Source of the DNA: DAOTUL01 sp034437435
Lineage (GTDB): Bacteria > Chloroflexota > Anaerolineae > Aggregatilineales > Phototrophicaceae
Assembly: GCA_964417785.1 (NCBI GenBank)
Contig: CAYQJO010000260.1
Span: forward strand, 1 to 5,903
Direction of reading: 5' to 3'
Length of the DNA stretch: 5,903 nt
A program made the position numbers and the translations under genes. The first letter of the stretch is position 1; each line of letters begins with the position of its first letter. Under the pieces are notes generated by a model. The model had not been told where the DNA came from and did no database searches. It saw only the letters and a program-made list of their open reading frames with translations. Positions 1 to 5,661 of the stretch are shown here, one piece after another.

Positions 1-345
1 ACCGATAAACGCGAACTGTTCCGGGTCCGGCGATGCGGCATTAATCTCAAAATGGCCGTTGAGACGGGAAGCTCGCCACAACGTCGCTTCCGGTGGGTAG
101 AGAAAGCGTTTCCAGCTTTGCGCTGCCGATGTATAAGCAAAGAATGTTGGCTCTCCACTGGATTGCAGGCGGTAAGTCCCACTATCCTGGTGATCCGTCC
201 ATCCGATTGGGAGTTCATCCACCGAGGCGATGTCGTCGTAGATGATGGCACCGTCGCGCACCATCGGTCCGATTACGCGGTAGCCCCGGTCCGTCAATAC
301 ATCCAGAAGTCGCTGCAAATGGCTGCTATCGAGGCGTAAATCCAT
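1..345 (-). CDS. 4Fe-4S dicluster protein, sulfhydrogenase beta-subunit type (N-terminal 115 residues; cut by window edge)
   Basis: Reading leftward from the ATG at 345-343, 115 codons stay open to the window edge. The start has a strong Shine-Dalgarno, AAGGAG at 354-359, 8 nt upstream. The visible protein carries the conserved N-terminal pattern of 4Fe-4S dicluster (HydB/sulfhydrogenase beta-like) proteins: a helical start, RGYRVIGPMVRDGAIIYDDI (residues 20-39), LPIGWTD (44-50), GTYRL (55-59), then SWKRFLYPPEATLW (75-88) and EQFAFIG at the edge. In this family such proteins pass electrons between NAD(P)H-flavin and hydrogenase subunits in the cytoplasm. The cluster-binding cysteines lie further on and are outside the window, so electron-transfer competence cannot be checked here. 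Family membership is from recognition of the motifs; the link to a neighbouring [NiFe] hydrogenase is inference. A related dicluster reductase subunit, such as an anaerobic sulfite reductase A-like protein, is the main alternative. Confidence 0.8.
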   Translation of the reverse strand, partial: MDLRLDSSHLQRLLDVLTDRGYRVIGPMVRDGAIIYDDIASVDELPIGWTDHQDSGTYRLQSSGEPTFFAYTSAAQSWKRFLYPPEATLWRASRLNGHFEINAASPDPEQFAFIG

Positions 346-413
346 ATTATAATCTCCTTATATAGATCATAAGGGTTTAACCGGGATTAAGGAGGCATCA
401 AACGTCATTTCCG

Positions 414-435
414 TATTGTGACAAAAGTCACAATA
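414..435. promoter_or_regulatory. CRP/FNR-family operator dyad
   Basis: A perfect inverted repeat, TATTGTGAC and GTCACAATA, with 9-bp arms around the 4-base centre AAAA. It contains TGTGA-N6-TCACA, the classic CRP-type core. It lies in the divergent region, with its centre about 79 bp upstream of the iron-sulfur gene start and about 90 bp upstream of the RDD gene's -10 box. On position it more likely controls the leftward iron-sulfur gene, for which activation by a redox- or cAMP-type CRP/FNR regulator would make sense. The -10 element of that gene is not obvious: TATGAT (minus strand, 366-371) is close to the ribosome binding site, and TTAATC (385-390) is a weaker option. The dyad is seen directly; the regulator is inferred. 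Confidence 0.7.
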
Positions 436-514
436 TTTACTTTACCCGTTATGTAAAAGATGAAAGCATCCCTACCAGACGGTGACACCGCAACCTGAAA
501 CGTCACATCACGTA

Positions 515-520
515 TATAAT
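515..520 (+). promoter_or_regulatory. -10 box of the RDD gene
   Basis: A consensus TATAAT lies within the AT-rich run GTATATAATACT. It predicts transcription starting near 527, which supports translation of the RDD gene from the ATG at 554 rather than from the upstream in-frame GTG at 482. No good -35 sits 16-18 bp upstream (AACCTG at 492-497). A loose GTGAC (482-486) / GTCAC (502-506) pair spans the -35 position and repeats the half-site of the 414-435 dyad, so an activator could compensate. Confidence 0.5.
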
Positions 521-553
521 ACTGAGATGTTCAACAACCGGGAGAAGACAAAG

Positions 554-994
554 ATGGAACAAATGAGGACTTTTGAATTGGCAGGGATCGGTGAACGGTT
601 TGTCGCCCTGTTCATCGACGGTATTATCCTGAGCGTGATCGGTGGCATTGTGGGCGCGGGTGGTGCAGGCTTTGACGGCGGCGGTCTGTTCGGCTTCATC
701 ATCGGTGTGGGCTACCACTGGTATTTCCTGACGCAGCAAGACGGACAGACACCGGGCAAGATGGTCATGAACATCCGAGTGATTAAGGCCAACGGCCAGC
801 CAATCTCCGATGGCGACGCGCTTCTGCGTTATGTCGGTTACTACATCAATACGGCCATCATCATGCTGGGCTGGTTATGGGCCTTTATCGATGGTAAGAG
901 CCAGGGATTGCATGACAAACTCGCCAGCACCTATGTGATCAAAGCGCACGACAAGGTCGTCAAAAGCAAAAACGACGACGTCATTATTGGTTAA
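554..994 (+). CDS. RDD family small membrane protein
   Basis: This 146-residue inner-membrane protein has the RDD layout. An amphipathic start, GIGERFVALFIDGIIL (residues 11-26), carries the family's arginine (R15) and aspartate (D22). A glycine-rich first membrane segment spans about 16-36, a second about 45-61, the GQTPGKMVMNIRVI loop 64-77, a third membrane segment about 97-113, and the QGLHDKLAST motif 117-126. The basic, polar tail should be cytoplasmic. RDD proteins are widespread and mostly uncharacterised; some have been linked to ion or solute transport, so no substrate is assigned. I place the start at ATG 554, which has GGAG at 541-544 and a -10 box at 515-520. The frame stays open upstream to a GTG at 482 and an ATG at 527, but those lie at or before the likely transcription start. 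The 3' end overlaps the convergent LysR gene by 11 bp. Confidence 0.85.
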   Translation: MEQMRTFELAGIGERFVALFIDGIILSVIGGIVGAGGAGFDGGGLFGFIIGVGYHWYFLTQQDGQTPGKMVMNIRVIKANGQPISDGDALLRYVGYYINTAIIMLGWLWAFIDGKSQGLHDKLASTYVIKAHDKVVKSKNDDVIIG

Positions 995-1928
995 GCGCGA
1001 TCACACGAGCCGGTGGGTCAGCCTGCCGGTTTATCACCTGGTAGGTCTTGATAAACTGCCACAATTCCGTCTGGCAACGCGATTGCGGGCGGCTGCGATT
1101 ACGGACAAAGAAAAGGTCCTGTCGCAGTCGCATCCCGCGAATCTCGACCTCAATCACCTGCCCCAGCGATAATGCCTGGTCCGCCGCCAGACGGGGGATA
1201 AAGGCAGCACCCAGACCCTCCGCCACCGCCATCGTGATGGCATCGGCATTGCCAAGAATCATGGCAACATCCAGCGAGTCCATCGTGATGTCGTAAGCAT
1301 GGAGTTGCGCACAAACCGCCTCGCTGGTGCCGGACCCCTGTTCACGCATAATCAACGGCATATCCGGCAGTTCATGGGGATCGATGCAGCGGCGTCCGGC
1401 CCAGGGATGGTCAGGCGGGACGATCAAGACCACCGAGTCGTTATAAAACGGCACATAATCCAGGTTTTCATGCTCAACAGACTTGCTCACCAGACCGAAT
1501 TCCAGTTCGCCGTTGAGCAGCTCATTGAGCATGTGGTGCCGCTGGCTGACCAGAATATCCACACGCACATCGGGATACTTGCGCCGGAACCGGGCGACCA
1601 TGCCAGGCAGCAGATATTTGCCCGATGATGTGGTGCAGCCGATCCGCACATGACCGGCGACGACATCGTGCAGCAGTGCGATTTCTTCCTCGACCCGGTT
1701 GGCCGTCGCCATGAGTTTACGCGCCAGCGGAATCAACGCCTGACCGGCGTCCGAAAGCCGCACACTGCGCCCACTGCGGTCGAACAGAATCAACCCGGTG
1801 CGATTTTCCAGGCTGTGGATCGTCTGGCTGATGGCAGGCTGCGAAAGATGCAAACGGCGTCCGGCTTCGCTGAAGCTGCCAAACTGAGCCGCTGCCAGAA
1901 ACACTTCGATTTCCTGTAAATTGAGCAT
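984..1928 (-). CDS. LysR-type transcriptional regulator (CbbR/CysL-like)
   Basis: A full-length LysR regulator of 314 residues. The N-terminal winged helix-turn-helix occupies about residues 1-60, with the signature GSFSEAGRRLHLSQPAISQT (17-36) followed by LENRTGLILFDRSGR and LSDAGQ. A linker helix runs about 62-90. The periplasmic-binding-protein-like co-inducer domain begins at AGHVRIGCTTSSGKYLLPGM (91-110), continues with VARFRRKYPDVRV, and includes the effector-loop motif MREQGSGT (194-201). This pattern is typical of the CbbR/CysL branch of the family. The inducer cannot be read from sequence. The start at 1928-1926 has a modest GGGG ribosome site. An upstream T-N11-A dyad suggests autoregulation, and the divergent gene at 2133 is the most likely local target. 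The 3' end overlaps the RDD gene by 11 bp in opposite orientation, so no terminator separates them. The last dozen residues form a short tail beyond the usual domain end. Confidence 0.93.
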   Translation of the reverse strand: MLNLQEIEVFLAAAQFGSFSEAGRRLHLSQPAISQTIHSLENRTGLILFDRSGRSVRLSDAGQALIPLARKLMATANRVEEEIALLHDVVAGHVRIGCTTSSGKYLLPGMVARFRRKYPDVRVDILVSQRHHMLNELLNGELEFGLVSKSVEHENLDYVPFYNDSVVLIVPPDHPWAGRRCIDPHELPDMPLIMREQGSGTSEAVCAQLHAYDITMDSLDVAMILGNADAITMAVAEGLGAAFIPRLAADQALSLGQVIEVEIRGMRLRQDLFFVRNRSRPQSRCQTELWQFIKTYQVINRQADPPARVIALNQ

Positions 1929-1966
1929 AAGTATCCCCAGAACTTTCTATCTACTATAAGTATTCC
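1927..1966. repeat. Direct repeat ATAAGTATYCC, second half-site over the LysR start codon
   Basis: ATAAGTATCCC (1927-1937) and ATAAGTATTCC (1956-1966) match at 10 of 11 positions, 29 bp apart or nearly three helical turns. The second copy forms the left part of the LysR operator dyad. The first covers the end of the LysR start codon and its leader. This resembles the paired recognition and activation half-sites of LysR promoters, but chance cannot be excluded for an 11-mer. Confidence 0.4.
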
Positions 1967-1970
1967 TTAT
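1956..1970. promoter_or_regulatory. Candidate LysR operator (T-N11-A dyad)
   Basis: ATAAG-TATTC-CTTAT is an exact 5-bp-arm dyad in which T1957 and A1969 are separated by 11 bases, the standard LysR recognition layout. It lies 28-42 bp upstream of the regulator's start codon and overlaps a possible leftward -10 (TATAGT, 1953-1958, minus strand), a placement that fits autorepression. The dyad is seen directly; the bound protein is inferred from family behaviour. Confidence 0.6.
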
Positions 1971-2022
1971 GGAAAAGGGGTAGGCAGAAGGTCATTTGTT
2001 TATATGACAAAGCTCCTTTTCC
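1971..2022. repeat. Nested inverted repeats in the LysR upstream region
   Basis: An outer pair, GGAAAAGG (1971-1978) and CCTTTTCC (2015-2022), encloses an inner pair, GTCAT (1991-1995) and ATGAC (2004-2008). The spacers are about 12, 8 and 6 bases. Neither arm is GC-rich and no U-tract follows, so this is not a standard terminator. It may be a second protein-binding region or chance symmetry. Confidence 0.3.
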
Positions 2023-2050
2023 GGCATACTGCCACCTTGCATCGTGCATG

Positions 2051-2069
2051 AATATGTGATTATCATATT
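2051..2069. promoter_or_regulatory. Dyad overlapping the -35 of the 2133 gene
   Basis: AATATG (2051-2056) and CATATT (2064-2069) are exact inverted repeats separated by 7 bases. The right arm shares its last two bases with the TTGACA -35 box. Such a position would suit a repressor, or an activator contacting sigma factor. The binding protein is unknown. Confidence 0.35.
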
Positions 2070-2097
2070 GACAGGCTTACAGAATCAGACCTACAAT
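2068..2097 (+). promoter_or_regulatory. Sigma-70-type promoter of the 2133 gene
   Basis: A perfect -35 TTGACA (2068-2073) and a -10 TACAAT (2092-2097, five of six consensus bases) are separated by 18 bp. Transcription should begin near 2104, giving a leader of about 30 nt before the ATG at 2133. This is the best promoter in the window and supports the downstream small ORF as a real gene. Confidence 0.7.
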
Positions 2098-2132
2098 AGA
2101 GAACAAGTTCAAGTAAATGTGCGGGGCGTGTG

Positions 2133-2480
2133 ATGGTATCTCAAGCAGTTGACGAAATGTCACAGGTGGTTCAGATGTTGGCACCGGGAGAAAACCGATT
2201 GACCTTGCTGGCAAAACTGCTCCATTATCTGGCACTCTACGATCAAAGCACCGATCTCGCTCATTACTTGCCGACCATGGCAGATGATGAATTGCAGTCT
2301 GAGCGAACCCAATCACGGAATGAGATTCGGGCGTTTGCCGATGCGATCAAACGGCAGTACGGCAAAATCGACGTAGAAGTTGAAAAAACACTACGATGGA
2401 TTGCTGACGGTGATTATGGCAGTGCCAACACCTATCTGCAAACCCAGATGACGCAAACCCGGCAACAGATCGGGAAATAG
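2133..2480 (+). CDS. Uncharacterised small helical protein
   Basis: I do not recognise this 115-residue protein. It has no signal peptide, membrane segment or cysteine. Long stretches should form amphipathic helices: a leucine-rich part, NRLTLLAKLLHYLALYD, near residues 21-37, a charged middle (about 51-85), and a glutamine- and threonine-rich tail ending in TQTRQQIGK. The look is that of a small soluble, possibly oligomeric, helical bundle. ATG 2133 is preferred over the adjacent in-frame GTG at 2130, since the GGGG at 2123-2126 is 6 nt from the ATG and only 3 nt from the GTG. A near-consensus promoter at 2068-2097 supports expression. It is divergent from the LysR gene, so it may be that regulator's target, which is inference. 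It ends 6 bp before a convergent gene of unknown function. Confidence 0.65.
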   Translation: MVSQAVDEMSQVVQMLAPGENRLTLLAKLLHYLALYDQSTDLAHYLPTMADDELQSERTQSRNEIRAFADAIKRQYGKIDVEVEKTLRWIADGDYGSANTYLQTQMTQTRQQIGK

Positions 2481-2486
2481 GTTGAT

Positions 2487-3098
2487 CTAAACCAGTTGTT
2501 CTTCCCGAACGTCATGGTCACAGCCCAGATCAAACACTTTGGCTTCGGTTGAATGTGTTGATATATCCAGGTCTGGGACGATATATTCTTTGTGTCCCGG
2601 ATACTCCGGGCCAGGATCATATGTAGAGCCTTTGAGGCGTGACTCAGTAACCGATATGCGATAGATAACGGGCAAGCCATCCGTTATTCTTGTTGCATTG
2701 GCTATCAGGTTGATAGCCTGCTGGAATAGTGCCACATTATGTGCCAGTAATACGCTTGCCGCTACCCCAGTGAGTGTGTTCAAATGTGCTTGCCAACGCT
2801 CATCATCCTGCCCACTACCGCCATCTTCCAGTGGCTCGAACCATCGCTTCAGCATAGAATAATCCGACAGATTGGCCTTATCGCGAAGCTTACCTTCACC
2901 GGTAAACAACAAATCGTATTCAGCTTCAGTTAAACCGCATACCTCACACCACAATTTGCGAATCTCTAACGGATTGGATGTGGGATGATTCTCTTTAGCA
3001 TCAAAATGCGGTGCAGCATACACAAAATGCCGTTCCTCAAAAAACAATCGAGCCAGATTACAGGCGATTTTACTTTGTGTCGAGTAAAGATTGGGCAT
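2487..3098 (-). CDS. Uncharacterised protein (203 aa), AT-richer than its neighbours
   Basis: No function is recognised. The ORF reads from ATG 3098-3096 (MPNLYSTQSKIACNLARL...) to a TAG at 2489-2487. A TTG at 3116 in the same frame would add six residues; neither start has a good ribosome site, so the start is uncertain. Visible parts are an N-terminal helix with FFEERHFVYAAPHF (about 19-32), a PTSNPLEIRKLW segment, a WCEVCGL pair of cysteines four residues apart, a charged middle with RWFEPLEDGGSGQDDERW, a hydrophobic helix GVAASVLLAHNVALFQQAIN (about 110-129), and an acidic end rich in D and H. There is no signal peptide, and the two cysteines alone do not make a metal site. Base composition is lower in GC: the 60 bases from 3001 are 42% GC and those from 2581 are 48%, against 65% for 3841-3900 in the next gene. 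This could indicate acquisition from elsewhere. Confidence 0.6.
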   Translation of the reverse strand: MPNLYSTQSKIACNLARLFFEERHFVYAAPHFDAKENHPTSNPLEIRKLWCEVCGLTEAEYDLLFTGEGKLRDKANLSDYSMLKRWFEPLEDGGSGQDDERWQAHLNTLTGVAASVLLAHNVALFQQAINLIANATRITDGLPVIYRISVTESRLKGSTYDPGPEYPGHKEYIVPDLDISTHSTEAKVFDLGCDHDVREEQLV

Positions 3099-3127
3099 AA
3101 GCAAGTGTCGTTTCAAGCGCTGCGCTA

Positions 3128-3156
3128 ATCTTGCCGGACACCATCGAACTTGTCAA
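3128..3156 (-). promoter_or_regulatory. Possible promoter of the leftward 2487-3098 gene
   Basis: On the minus strand TTGACA (3156-3151) is followed after 17 bp by CAAGAT (3133-3128), which matches only three of six -10 consensus bases. Transcription would begin near 3121, giving a leader of about 23 nt to the ATG at 3098 and almost none to the TTG at 3116. The -35 is perfect but the -10 is weak, so this is tentative. On the plus strand I see no convincing promoter for the gene at 3246; TAAGAT (3204-3209) with TTCGCC (3181-3186) is the best available pair. Confidence 0.3.
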
Positions 3157-3245
3157 GAAACTGTATCATCCTGGTACCATTTCGCCCTCCCTCAAGGTAA
3201 AATTAAGATATAGACCGATCTGAAAGCATTGAATCGATAGTGACG

Positions 3246-4433
3246 ATGACAAAAAATACCAAGAACCGGGTTCATCTGGCCGTGATCGGTGTGGGCAATA
3301 TGGGTGTGGCCCACGCCGAAGACATCGTGAAAGCCGAACACGCCGAACTCACGGCTGTATGCGACATCGACCAGGAAAAAGCCGACCGGATCGCGGCACA
3401 GCACAGCGTAACTGCCTATTACGACTACCGGGATGTCCTGGCAGACCCCAATGTGGACGCAGTACTCATCAGTACCCCTCACTACGACCATGTGCCGATC
3501 AGCATTGATGCGTTAGAAAACGGCATTCACGTCCTGGTGGAAAAACCGATTGCCGTCCATGCCAAAGACGCAAGCAAGATGATCGACGCCTACGAAGCCG
3601 CCAGAGCCGAACATCCCGATCTGGTGTTCGCCGCCATGTTTATGATGCGCACTTACGGATTCTGGATCAAGATCAAGGACCTGATCGACAGCGGCGAAAT
3701 CGGACAACTGGTCCGCACCACCTGGATCATGACCAGTTGGTTCCGCACCCAGGCGTATTACAACTCTGGCGGCTGGCGGGCCACCTGGGCGGGTGAAGGC
3801 GGAGGTGTGTTGATGAACCAGTGTCCACATAACCTCGATCTCTACCAGTGGCTGGTCGGGATGCCCCAACGGGTGCGCGGATTCGCCACCCTGGGTAAAT
3901 ATCACAACATCGAAGTTGAGGACGAAGTGACCGCCTATTTCGAGCATGAGAACGGCATGGTCGGGCATTTCATCACCTCAACAGCGGAGTCACCGGGAAC
4001 CAACCGGCTCGAAATCGTCGGGGAATACGGCAAGCTGGTGTATGAAAACGACCGGCTGATCTTCTACCGCAACCGCCAGTCCATGCTGGATATCGTCCGC
4101 GAGAGTCCCTGGGCCTATCGCAAAGTCGAAAACTGGGAAATCGAGGTTCCATATGAAAATCATGGTCAGCCCGGTCACGGGCTGATTACCGAGAATTTTG
4201 TGGATGCCATACTGAACGGCATACCACTTATCGCACCGGCAGCCGAAGGTTATCACTCTGTCGCCATCAACAACGCCATCATGCTGTCCTCTCTGACCGA
4301 CCGTGTTGTCGAAATGCCGATTGACGAAGATCAGATGGAAATACACCTTGAGAAGCTAATCGCCAACTCTCGCTATGAAAAACCGGCGGTCGTCCAACCT
4401 GCATGGCCCAATGTCCGGGAGACCATTCACTGA
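3246..4433 (+). CDS. Gfo/Idh/MocA family NAD(P)-dependent oxidoreductase
   Basis: This 395-residue protein is full length for the family. The N-terminal Rossmann fold runs about 8-125, with the dinucleotide loop VIGVGNMG (13-20), the acidic ribose-binding end of beta-2 in AVCDID, and VDAVLISTPHYDHVPI. The catalytic-lysine motif EKP is at 99-101 (K100). The C-terminal beta-sheet domain has GEGGGVLMNQCPHNLDLYQW, where H195 and D198 fit the family's conserved substrate-site residues. Members oxidise or reduce a hydroxyl on sugars, inositols or related compounds using NAD(P); the substrate is not deducible. The start is uncertain: ATG 3246 is chosen over the GTG at 3240, and neither has a clear ribosome site. 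It is the first gene of a coupled cassette; its TGA overlaps the ATG of the FAD oxidoreductase by one base. Confidence 0.92.
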   Translation: MTKNTKNRVHLAVIGVGNMGVAHAEDIVKAEHAELTAVCDIDQEKADRIAAQHSVTAYYDYRDVLADPNVDAVLISTPHYDHVPISIDALENGIHVLVEKPIAVHAKDASKMIDAYEAARAEHPDLVFAAMFMMRTYGFWIKIKDLIDSGEIGQLVRTTWIMTSWFRTQAYYNSGGWRATWAGEGGGVLMNQCPHNLDLYQWLVGMPQRVRGFATLGKYHNIEVEDEVTAYFEHENGMVGHFITSTAESPGTNRLEIVGEYGKLVYENDRLIFYRNRQSMLDIVRESPWAYRKVENWEIEVPYENHGQPGHGLITENFVDAILNGIPLIAPAAEGYHSVAINNAIMLSSLTDRVVEMPIDEDQMEIHLEKLIANSRYEKPAVVQPAWPNVRETIH

Positions 4434-5575
4434 TGACCACATCCATCTGGCAGGCCGATGGCCGCCAGCCTGTTCACGATGTCGATGTGCTGGTGGTCGG
4501 TGCCGGACTCGTCGGCACGGCTGCCGCGCACTTCATCGCCCAACAGGGTCGGGACGTGGTGATCTGTGATGCGATGGATGCCGGGATGGGTGCCAGCGGT
4601 CGCAACGCCGGGTTCATGATTACCGGGCTGGATACCTATTACCATCACGCAGTTGAGCGTTATGGGCGGGAGACGGTACGCGAAATGTGGAAATTATCGC
4701 AGACCACCCACGCCTACTGGCGTGATGTGGCTCAAGCCGAAGGCGTCCCGCTGGATGAATGTGGATCGACCCTGCTGGCAGAAAGTGCCGAAGAAGCCCG
4801 TGACCTGGAACTGGCAGCACGGGCGCTGGAAGCGGACGGCTTTGAGGTGGTCTATCGCAGCCGCGATCCGCTGAATCGCGGTTATCACGCCGCTATTGAG
4901 CAGCCCTGGGATGCGGCTGTCCAGCCTTACGAACTGGTGCAGGCCATTCTGAGGCAGAGCGGCGCGGAGTTGATCCCCGGCTGCGAAGTCTACGCGCTGG
5001 AACAGGACAGCAGAGAGCATATCACCGCCCGGACACGCAAATTCGTCTTCAAGGCACGCAAGGTTCTGTTGTGTACCAACGCCTATGCCGCCCGTTTGCA
5101 TCCGTACTTTGCCGGTAAGGTGATCCCCACACGGGCGCAGTGTCTCGTCACGGCACCGCTGCCCGAACCGGTCCTGGATACCTGCGGATACAGCGATTAC
5201 GGCTACATGTACTACCGCATGACCTTCGACGGTCGTTTGCTAATCGGCGGTGGACGCAAACAGAATGTCGCCCTGGAAGATGACACTACCGAGGACCGCA
5301 CCACCGATCCGGTGCAAACAACGCTAGAAAACTATCTGTACCAGCGCTTCCCCGATGTGACCGCGCCAGTGGAGCGGCGCTGGTCGGGCATTATGGGGTT
5401 TACGCTGGATAAGCTGCCACTGGTGGGGACACTGCCTGATATGGCCGATGTCGCTTTCGCCGTTGGTTTCACCGGGCATGGATTGGCGCTGGGAGCAGGT
5501 ACTGCTGAACGGGCTGTCGATCTGCTGTTAAACGGCACCCATCCCGGCAGTCTGGCTGCATCGCGTCTGGTATGA
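4433..5575 (+). CDS. DAO-family FAD-dependent oxidoreductase
   Basis: A 380-residue cytoplasmic flavoprotein of the D-amino-acid oxidase / glycine oxidase fold. The FAD-binding GxGxxG is VVGAGLVG (21-28), the acidic residue ending beta-2 is D46 (VVICDAMD), and ASGRNAGF (54-61) is the family's signature for the loop near the flavin. PTRAQCLVTAPLPE, the YYRMTFDGRLLIGGGRKQ strand pair and the C-terminal GFTGHGLALGAG (345-356) are also typical. Relatives such as PuuB/OrdL-type oxidases act on secondary or primary amines or amino acids with oxygen or another electron acceptor. The start is ATG 4433, which overlaps the upstream TGA (TGATG) and has GGGAG at 4417-4421. An earlier in-frame ATG at 4403 lies inside the preceding gene and is unlikely. 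It probably acts in the same pathway as the Gfo/Idh/MocA enzyme. Its TGA overlaps the next start codon (ATGA). Confidence 0.92.
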   Translation: MTTSIWQADGRQPVHDVDVLVVGAGLVGTAAAHFIAQQGRDVVICDAMDAGMGASGRNAGFMITGLDTYYHHAVERYGRETVREMWKLSQTTHAYWRDVAQAEGVPLDECGSTLLAESAEEARDLELAARALEADGFEVVYRSRDPLNRGYHAAIEQPWDAAVQPYELVQAILRQSGAELIPGCEVYALEQDSREHITARTRKFVFKARKVLLCTNAYAARLHPYFAGKVIPTRAQCLVTAPLPEPVLDTCGYSDYGYMYYRMTFDGRLLIGGGRKQNVALEDDTTEDRTTDPVQTTLENYLYQRFPDVTAPVERRWSGIMGFTLDKLPLVGTLPDMADVAFAVGFTGHGLALGAGTAERAVDLLLNGTHPGSLAASRLV

Positions 5576-5661
5576 AACGGCGTGATTTTCTGATTGTCGC
5601 TGCCAGCATCACCGCCGGTGTTGTTTTTGTTCTTCTTAGGAAAATAGGAAATCGCACATAG
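5572..5661 (+). CDS. 29-residue ORF starting like a Tat signal peptide, coupled to the FAD oxidase
   Basis: ATG 5572 overlaps the FAD oxidase stop as ATGA, the same coupling style as in the rest of the cassette. The peptide begins MKRRDFLIVAASITAG and continues hydrophobically to about residue 22, then RKIGNRT and a TAG. The RRDFLIVAA stretch matches the twin-arginine leader (RRxFL followed by a hydrophobic segment) of many exported cofactor-containing or solute-binding proteins. Such a leader normally precedes hundreds of residues, so I read this as the truncated start of the cassette's third gene. A genuine small single-pass membrane protein is the alternative. No plus-strand frame continues it convincingly beyond 5661. 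Confidence 0.5.
   Translation: MKRRDFLIVAASITAGVVFVLLRKIGNRT

Noticed and set aside
52..339. Rightward 95-codon open frame opposite the iron-sulfur gene
   Set aside because: It lies wholly antisense to a recognisable conserved protein with a strong ribosome site, and its own translation looks random.
388..395. A second Shine-Dalgarno-like TAAGGAGG on the plus strand between the divergent genes
   Set aside because: No start codon follows at a usable distance and no open frame follows, so it is chance.
482..553. N-terminal extension of the RDD protein from the GTG at 482
   Set aside because: The extension overlaps the -10 box and the likely transcription start and is not like any RDD N-terminus.
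1971..2022. Rho-independent terminator
   Set aside because: The arms are AT-rich and far apart, and no T-run follows on either strand.
3513..3968. Long leftward open frames opposite the Gfo/Idh/MocA and FAD oxidase genes
   Set aside because: They are antisense shadows of two clear enzymes and have no ribosome sites or recognisable motifs.
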